Source of the DNA: Streptomyces sp. NBC_01750
GTDB lineage: Bacteria > Actinomycetota > Actinomycetes > Streptomycetales > Streptomycetaceae
Assembly (NCBI RefSeq): GCF_035918095.1
Contig: NZ_CP109137.1
Location: 6,264,001-6,328,000 of the forward strand
DNA length: 64,000 nt
Direction: 5' to 3'
Part shown: positions 59,901-64,000 of the stretch, piece by piece
How positions within the stretch are numbered: position 1 is the stretch's first letter
Layout of the letters: the number at the start of each line of letters is the position of its first letter
The notes under the pieces: model-generated
Database searches by the model: none
What the model saw: only the letters and a program-made list of their open reading frames with translations
What the model was told of the DNA's origin: nothing
Translations under genes and position numbers: made by a program

Positions 59901-60077
59901 CACGGGGATGAGGAGGATCGCGTTCAGGCGGGTGGGCACTCGCCAGTTGCGCGGGGACAGCCGGCTTGAGCTGCCGGCGGCCGGGGCCGGCGGACCGGGC
60001 TCAACCGCAGGCGACGCCGCTATGCGCGGCGGCGGGGTGAAGTTGCCCCGCGCCTGCTGCTCTGCGGAGCTCGTCAT
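56922..60077 (-). CDS. cvnA2: Conservon sensor histidine-kinase-like protein CvnA (cvn2 copy)
   Basis: A 1051-aa membrane protein. A cytosolic Pro-rich N-terminus is followed by helix 1 near 52-70 (LNAILLIPVLVGLVMGGFQV). An extracytoplasmic nitrate/nitrite-sensor-like (NIT) helical domain (about 75-375) precedes helix 2 (AIVVIALLTAFILAGLMARQ). A HAMP linker, a dimerisation helix (LRGNVNAIFTNLSRRNQSLI) and HATPase_c with LLAELLENATTFSSPQTKV, EIHDKGIGL and MGLFVVGRLADRHGVRV follow. The last ~350 residues are disordered and Gln/Glu/Tyr/Pro-rich, ending in a basic conserved tail. It lacks a standard HisKA H-box, as expected for CvnA. ATG 60077 follows GAGGCGAAG. Confidence 0.93.
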   Translation of the reverse strand: MTSSAEQQARGNFTPPPRIAASPAVEPGPPAPAAGSSSRLSPRNWRVPTRLNAILLIPVLVGLVMGGFQVKSSIDTWSEAQDAEKTALIVRAASEYGQALLNERDLTAGPLLKATTEQQRQSDDVTRAYGTTDAAKRKFDQAVSGMPEKQGLERRLSLFRAEEPTLAILRKGAYTKSLDPVTTEEGYVKVQHSLMEFSNELGLGTGNITSYGRTVYAIQLAKAAESLQRSIGMHLLVRPSEDETTFAKQTVAFNSYNYLEQIALGEYVSGGTQADTDKLKQIMAGKAADGEKKLQALGLNPPKGKKDGSVFTGMAELIGQGQSPRQLKKNSITPETWMGAATAKFDGYTEIETGLVDKAVTEAAQISDDAKRDAILNGAIVVIALLTAFILAGLMARQMSRSMRQLRTAAFNIAEQRLPMLVDQLSRTEPGRVDTRVQPIPIDTQDEIGEVARAFDQVHREAVRLAAEQAMLRGNVNAIFTNLSRRNQSLIEGQLTLITDLENNEADPDQLENLFKLDHLATRMRRNGENLLVLAGEEPGRRWNQPVPLVDVLRAASSEVESYERIELTGVPETDIHGQAVTDLVHLLAELLENATTFSSPQTKVRVTATRLPDGRVMIEIHDKGIGLTAEDFADINHKLANPPTVDAAVSQRMGLFVVGRLADRHGVRVQLRPSGEQAGTTSLVMLPDAITHGGGGEALPEDDFTVSQIIPEQHSFEPAPVQAAPMRTAAELGFDDSRYEDASEASGQLDPVGRSLMREERRAALEAQAQGGEQPLYRDEVDYSQGQQQYAPEYGQDYSQEYVQQQPQAYDGYQQPNGYPEPQEHHESAYAEANYQAPQTPESQYDDQFDTQSHQEEWSNQVTYQGGFEPEYRSEPESAPGAPTNAPERVGFDRPGPSPSSSQATTNAGLPRRGGTQQPQPQQQWQQPAEQAQQAPQSAQAEANGSGNGAGPEDWRSTNDERWHRAEKLRDPKAGGVTPSGLPRRVPKANLVEGTAEQTPQGGPQVSRAPEDVRGRLSNLRRGVQQGRNAGTDTNGSGFGPGSSTYNQER

Positions 60078-60428
60078 GCTTCGCCTCACTCGACCAACAA
60101 CCTCTCGGCGTCGGCACCTACGCTGTGCCGTGTGTTTCGTTCAGAGCTCTACTACTCGGGAGTTCGCCGAATTCCAGCACGTGGAGCGGGTCCGTTCCAA
60201 ACAGATGGAATCAGCCATTCCGTGTGGCGTACGCCTCAGATAAACCGGGCATAAAGAACAATCCCCGCCAAATGACGGGGTCAATGTGAGCACAGCGGTA
60301 CCAGTCGTACGCGGCGGGTGTCCGAGGCCCGTTAATTCTCTCTCGAAATGTTATGAACACAAGGGCGGACGGTGTCAAAGGACACCGCCCACCCCTGCAC
60401 AACTACGACAACTGCCGTATGTCGCCGT
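60078..60428. other. Spacer between the two conservons
   Basis: No gene. It must hold the cvn2 promoter and the cvn1 terminator. On the minus strand the hairpin GGTGTC/GACACC, extended by GGGCG/GCCC around 60363-60390, lies ~40 bases after the cvnD1 stop. CCCCG/CGGGG (60265-60282) forms a second small hairpin. An AT-rich patch (60330-60360) lies between them. Confidence 0.6.
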
Positions 60429-61010
60429 CTACTTGAGCCGGGCCATCAGGGCGTGCTCGACCAGGGTGATGAGCGCGCTCTTGGCGTCCGCGCGGTGGCG
60501 GGCGTCGGTGGTGATGATCGGAGTGTCCGGGCCGATCTGCAGCGCCTCACGGACCTCTTCGGGGTTGTACGGCTGGTGTCCCTCGAAGCCGTTGAGGGCG
60601 ACGACGAACGGCAGACCGCTGTTCTCGAAGTAGTCGACGGCGGGGAAGCAGTCGGCGAGGCGGCGGGTGTCCACCAGGACCACCGCGCCGATGGCGCCGC
60701 GGACCAGGTCGTCCCACATGAACCAGAAGCGGTCCTGTCCGGGCGTGCCGAACAGATACAGGATCAGGTCCTGGTCCAGGGTGATACGGCCGAAGTCCAT
60801 GGCCACCGTGGTGGTGGTCTTGCCCCCGGTGTGGGTCAGGTCGTCGATGCCCGCGGACGCGGACGTCATGACGGCTTCGGTACGCAGCGGGTTGATCTCC
60901 GAGACGGCGCCGACGAACGTGGTCTTGCCCACGCCGAAGCCGCCCGCCACCACGATCTTCGCGCTGGTGGTTGAGCGGGCCGCACCGCCGCTAGAGCTTG
61001 CGAAGTCCAC
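60429..61010 (-). CDS. cvnD1: Conservon small GTP-binding protein CvnD (cvn1 copy)
   Basis: 193 aa, the same length as the cvn2 copy, and differing by about four residues (for example FVVALNGFEG versus FVIALNGFDG, HTGGK versus HTGDK, final K versus R). The P-loop AGGFGVGKTT and the LFGTPGQDRF region are intact. It starts at GTG 61010, overlapping cvnC by 20 bases exactly as in cvn2. Last gene of the second conservon. Because the two D proteins are interchangeable in sequence, cross-talk between the two systems is likely. Confidence 0.95.
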   Translation of the reverse strand: MDFASSSGGAARSTTSAKIVVAGGFGVGKTTFVGAVSEINPLRTEAVMTSASAGIDDLTHTGGKTTTTVAMDFGRITLDQDLILYLFGTPGQDRFWFMWDDLVRGAIGAVVLVDTRRLADCFPAVDYFENSGLPFVVALNGFEGHQPYNPEEVREALQIGPDTPIITTDARHRADAKSALITLVEHALMARLK

Positions 61011-61036
61011 TGAGCACCCTTTCGAGCAGTGTCACG
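60440..61036 (-). repeat. Gene-conversion tract, copy 2 (pairs with 55284-55880)
   Basis: Partner of the tract at 55284-55880 with ~98-99% identity by manual comparison, while flanking conservon genes differ freely, including at synonymous positions. Confidence 0.85.
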
Positions 61037-61398
61037 TCCGGCGTGCCGCCGGCCTCTCCGTTGCCCGGCTGATGGATCGCCACCATGCCGGCCTCCGCCA
61101 GGTCGGCCACGAGGATCCGCGCGACACCGAGTGGCATCGACAGCAGCGCCGAGACCTCGGCCACCGACTTGACCTCACGGCACAGGTGGCAGATCCGCTG
61201 GTGCTCGGGGAGCAGCCCGGCGAGGTGCGCCGGGTCGGCCGTGGTGCTGACCAGCGCCTCGATGGCGAGCTGGTAGCGCGGCCGGGTCCGGCCCCCGGTC
61301 ATGGCGTACGGGCGCACCAACGGCTGGTCGCCCTCAAATCCGTACGACGCGTCGACTGAGGCGCCGTACGGATCGTGAGAGGCGGGTGGCGGGGTCAT
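60991..61398 (-). CDS. cvnC1: Conservon protein CvnC (DUF742; cvn1 copy)
   Basis: 135 aa, shorter than its paralogue because the Gln-rich N-terminal region is almost absent (MTPPPASHDPYGASVDASYG instead). The DUF742 core is conserved: RPYAMTGGRTRPRYQLAIEA, HQRICHLCREVKSVAEVSAL, LGVARILVADLAEAGMVAIH and the final LLERVLSGLRKL. ATG 61398 has GGAGG upstream. The stop overlaps cvnD. The His-Cys pair in ICHLC is shared in form with ICRLC of the other copy. Confidence 0.93.
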   Translation of the reverse strand: MTPPPASHDPYGASVDASYGFEGDQPLVRPYAMTGGRTRPRYQLAIEALVSTTADPAHLAGLLPEHQRICHLCREVKSVAEVSALLSMPLGVARILVADLAEAGMVAIHQPGNGEAGGTPDVTLLERVLSGLRKL

Positions 61399-61522
61399 GA
61401 ATCCTCCGGGCGTGACAGCAAGTGGTCTGCGTGCCGTCTGACTGGGCCGGTGGGGGGCCGGTGGGCGACCTGACAGTGGCGGTGCGGTGGCGCGTACCTG
61501 AATACCTGTGGGGGGAGGCGGT

Positions 61523-61936
61523 TCAGTGCAAGAGACTTCCCTGAAGCTCGGCGCGCAGGTCCGGAGTGAGGACGCTGCCGGCCCGGTCGACCAGAAGCGC
61601 CATCTCGTAACCGACGAGGCCGATGTCGCAATCGGGGTGTGCGAGTACGGCCAGTGAGGAACCGTCGGAGACGGACATGAGGAAGAGGAAACCGCGCTCC
61701 ATCTCGACGACGGTCTGGCTGACCGGACCGCCTTCGAAGATCCGGGACGCCCCCGCGGTCAGCGAGGTGAGTCCCGACGCCACGGCCGCCAGCTGGTCGG
61801 CGCGGTCGCGGGGGAATCCTTCGGACATTGCCAGCAGAAGACCGTCGGCGGAGACCACCACCGTGTGAGACACCCCAGGGGTGTTGTCCACGAAGTTGGT
61901 GATCAACCAGTTCAGATTCTGCGCCGCCTGGCTCAT
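61523..61936 (-). CDS. cvnB1: Conservon roadblock/LC7 protein CvnB (cvn1 copy)
   Basis: 137 aa from ATG 61936 (TTG 61945, adjoining the cvnA stop, would add MSP as in the other copy). The roadblock/LC7 domain is nearly identical to CvnB2, with changes such as GGPVSQTVVEMERGFLFLMS for GGAVNQTVVEMERGFLFIMS and HPDCDIGL for HPEADIGL. The DNA differs at many synonymous sites, in contrast to cvnD. AGGAGCG lies ~14 bases upstream. Confidence 0.94.
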   Translation of the reverse strand: MSQAAQNLNWLITNFVDNTPGVSHTVVVSADGLLLAMSEGFPRDRADQLAAVASGLTSLTAGASRIFEGGPVSQTVVEMERGFLFLMSVSDGSSLAVLAHPDCDIGLVGYEMALLVDRAGSVLTPDLRAELQGSLLH

Positions 61937-61945
61937 CGGACTCAA

Positions 61946-64000
61946 CTAACGCTCCTGCTGGTGAGTGGGGCCGAGGTTGAAGCTGCCGGTCGCCGAGCTG
62001 TTCTGCTGGCGACCCTGCTGAATGCCCCGTCGGAGATTGGTCAGCCGGCCGCGTACGTCATCGGGAGCACGCGAAACCTGCGGACCGGCCTGGTGGCTCT
62101 GCTCCTGCGCGGTCCCGGGCACCAGGTTGGCGCGCGGGACCCGACGGGGCAGACCGGAGGTGGTGACGCCGCCCGCCGCGGGCTTTCTGACCCGCTCGGC
62201 CTGGCGTACCAACTCGTCATTGGGTGAGGTGCGCCAGGCGGCACCACTCGTGTTGGGCGCGTTGCCCGGGGTCACCGGGGTCGGCGCCGGGGTGCGCTGC
62301 GGCATCGGCGGAACGGGTCGCTCCGTCGGCTGCGGCGGGACGGCCGGAGCCTGCGGCTGCTCGGCGGGCTGACCGCTCTGCGGGCCGTGGAACCAGTTCG
62401 TCTCGAGGGTGTCGTAGAGCGGCGTACGGCCGTCGCCGGGACCGGCCGGCGGCAGTGCCTCCGGCTGGGGCTGCGGCGGCAGTGCGTTGTGCGCCGGACG
62501 CGGTGTTCCGTAGTCGGCGGTGTCCCGTCCGCCGCGCCGACGCGGGGCGGGGGAGGGAGCCGGCGGCTGCGGGGCGCCCATGTCCGGACGGGCGTACTGG
62601 CCCGTGGACGAGGAGTCCTGGGCACCGAACACATCGGGACGTACGAACTGCCCGGTGGAACCGGCACCGGAGCCTGCGCCCCGGTCACCGCCGCGCGGCG
62701 GCGGCCCGTTGAAGTCGGGCCGCGGGAACTCGGCCGTGGAGCCGGCACCGCGGGTGGATTCGTTGTCCTCGTGGCCGCGCGGCGCGTCCACGGACGGACG
62801 CTGCTGCGGGGCGGCCTGCTGCTCGTTGCCCCAGCTGGTGGTCTGCGGCCGCTGCGGCCGCTGCGGTTCTTCCCGGCGGTGCGAGGGGCTGCCACCGGGC
62901 AGTTCGGCGCGCGGGCCGCCGGAGGGCGGCAGCTGACGGCCGCGGTCGCCCGCGCCCGGAGTACCCTGCTGGAAGCCGTTCTGGCGTGTCTCGTTGCGCA
63001 CCGGAGGGTTCTGCGCAGCGCGGCCCCCGCCCGAGCCGAAGGCGCCGGCGAGACCGCCGCCCTGACCCTGGCTCTGACCGCCCTGCGGGCCGTTGCCCTG
63101 GCGGGGCGGCAGCGCGGCACGCGGAGTCCCGCCCGCACCGACCTGGCCGCGCGGCGCACCGGTGCCGAGCCGGCCGCCGGCCGGAGCACCGCCGGCCGGA
63201 GCACCGCCGAGACCGGGACGGCTGCCGCCGCCGTTCGCACCGGAACCGCCGGCCGGACGGCCGCCGAGTCCCGCGGCGCCGGAAGCCTGGCCGCCCGCAC
63301 CGGGCATGTTCGGCGCCTTCTTGCCGCCGTGGGCGACATCGACGGGCAGCATGACCAGCGCGGTCGTACCGCCGGAGTCGGAGGGACGCAGCTGGATACG
63401 GATGCCGTGCCGCAGGGACAGCCGGCCGACCACGAACAGACCCATCCGTCGCGACACCGAGACGTCCACGGTGGGCGGCGAGGCGAGTCGCTCGTTGATC
63501 GCCGCGAGGTCCTCGGGGGAGAGGCCGATACCGGTGTCGTGGATCTCGACGAGTACACGCCCGTCGGGCAGCGCGTGACCGGTGACGCGGACCTTGGTCT
63601 GCGGCGAGGAGAAGGAGGTCGCGTTCTCGAGCAGCTCGGCGAGGAGGTGCACAAGGTCGTTGACGACACGTCCCGCGACCTCGGTCGTGGGGACCGAGGC
63701 GAGTTCGATGCGCTCGTACTGCTCCACCTCGGAGGCGGCGGCACGGAGCACGTCGACCAGCGGAACCGGCCGGGTCCACCGGCGGCCCGGCTCCTCGCCC
63801 GCGAGGACGAGGAGGTTTTCGCCGTTCCGGCGCATACGGGTCGCGAGGTGGTCCAGCTTGAAGAGCGAGGAGAGCTGGTCCGGGTCGGCCTCGCGGGACT
63901 CCAGCTCGGAGATGAGCGAGAGCTGACGCTGGATAAGACCCTGGCTGCGGCGCGAGAGGTTGGTGAACATCGCGTTGACGTTGCCTCGCAGCAGCGCCTG
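61946..64000 (-). CDS. cvnA1: Conservon sensor-kinase-like protein CvnA (cvn1 copy), C-terminal part
   Basis: Only the cytosolic part is in the window; the frame runs uninterrupted off the right edge, so the start lies beyond 64000. Visible are the dimerisation helix (LLRGNVNAMFTNLSRRSQGL), HATPase_c with LLAELLENATSFSSPQTKVR, EIHDTGIGLSPEDLAAINER and MGLFVVGRLSLRHGIRI, and a ~440-residue disordered tail. The tail is Gly/Ala-rich at first (GGRPAGGSGANGGGSRPGLG), then Pro/Arg/Gln-rich, very different from the tail of the cvn2 copy. It ends with the shared basic motif VTTSGLPRRVPRANLVPGT. NIT domain and membrane helices are presumably upstream. Confidence 0.93.
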   Translation of the reverse strand, partial: QALLRGNVNAMFTNLSRRSQGLIQRQLSLISELESREADPDQLSSLFKLDHLATRMRRNGENLLVLAGEEPGRRWTRPVPLVDVLRAAASEVEQYERIELASVPTTEVAGRVVNDLVHLLAELLENATSFSSPQTKVRVTGHALPDGRVLVEIHDTGIGLSPEDLAAINERLASPPTVDVSVSRRMGLFVVGRLSLRHGIRIQLRPSDSGGTTALVMLPVDVAHGGKKAPNMPGAGGQASGAAGLGGRPAGGSGANGGGSRPGLGGAPAGGAPAGGRLGTGAPRGQVGAGGTPRAALPPRQGNGPQGGQSQGQGGGLAGAFGSGGGRAAQNPPVRNETRQNGFQQGTPGAGDRGRQLPPSGGPRAELPGGSPSHRREEPQRPQRPQTTSWGNEQQAAPQQRPSVDAPRGHEDNESTRGAGSTAEFPRPDFNGPPPRGGDRGAGSGAGSTGQFVRPDVFGAQDSSSTGQYARPDMGAPQPPAPSPAPRRRGGRDTADYGTPRPAHNALPPQPQPEALPPAGPGDGRTPLYDTLETNWFHGPQSGQPAEQPQAPAVPPQPTERPVPPMPQRTPAPTPVTPGNAPNTSGAAWRTSPNDELVRQAERVRKPAAGGVTTSGLPRRVPRANLVPGTAQEQSHQAGPQVSRAPDDVRGRLTNLRRGIQQGRQQNSSATGSFNLGPTHQQER

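Overview
The window is high-GC actinobacterial chromosome, almost certainly Streptomyces. The evidence is codon third positions that are nearly all G or C, GTG starts, Tat-dependent secreted enzymes, a two-subunit acyl-CoA carboxylase with a small epsilon subunit, and two adjacent conservons. From memory, the order ilvB-ilvN-ilvC-serA ... leuB-ilvE ... urease-like/agmatine deiminase-like genes ... cimA ... accB-accE-cvn2-cvn1 follows the S. coelicolor SCO5512-SCO5544 region. No tRNA, rRNA, CRISPR array or intact mobile element was seen.

Layout. 1-5.8 kb: ilvBNC behind a leader-peptide attenuator, then serA. 5.8-8.1 kb: divergent MFS exporter and TetR regulator. 8.2-12.4 kb: an accessory island with a truncated alcohol dehydrogenase tail, an IS5-type transposase scrap, a large hybrid kinase/receiver/SpoIIE phosphatase and an orphan 31-codon fragment. 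12.4-16.6 kb: proline catabolism (PucR-type regulator, proline dehydrogenase, P5C dehydrogenase) around a perfect 16-bp palindrome. 16.7-22.4 kb: small genes, an ArsR/SRPBCC pair, an AAC(2')-I-like acetyltransferase, a Tat-exported phospholipase C behind a PHO-box-like repeat, and a deletion scar joining two 5'-truncated genes. 22.4-24.9 kb: leuB and ilvE. 24.9-32.2 kb: an NCS1 permease divergent from a urease-like operon (fused gamma-beta, divergent alpha, agmatine deiminase-family enzyme), followed by a TetR regulator and an MHS transporter. 32.2-34.4 kb: repeat-rich spacer and attenuator-controlled cimA. 34.4-53.1 kb: secreted hydrolases (GH30, LacI, GH3, S8 protease, an M15-like small protein, GH64, GH101, PL8), with a TPM-like membrane protein, a methyltransferase and a YceI protein between them. 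53.2-55.1 kb: accB-accE. 55.2-64 kb: two tandem conservons on the minus strand; the second is cut by the window end.

How the genes fit together. The left half holds most of branched-chain amino-acid synthesis: acetohydroxyacid synthase, ketol-acid reductoisomerase, isopropylmalate dehydrogenase, transaminase and citramalate synthase. Serine biosynthesis and proline catabolism lie among these genes. The right half is secreted degradation of polymers (beta-glucan, O-glycan, hyaluronan-like polymers, protein) plus morphological signalling.

The best candidate for an undescribed system is the 24.9-32.2 kb locus. Its urease-like alpha subunit keeps every nickel ligand but has changed several residues that normally contact urea. 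It has no ureDEFG beside it. It is co-transcribed with an agmatine deiminase-family enzyme, whose known product type is an N-substituted urea. Two matching palindromes sit in the divergent promoter region. The second notable signal is a ~0.6 kb near-identical tract shared by the two conservons, best explained by gene conversion.
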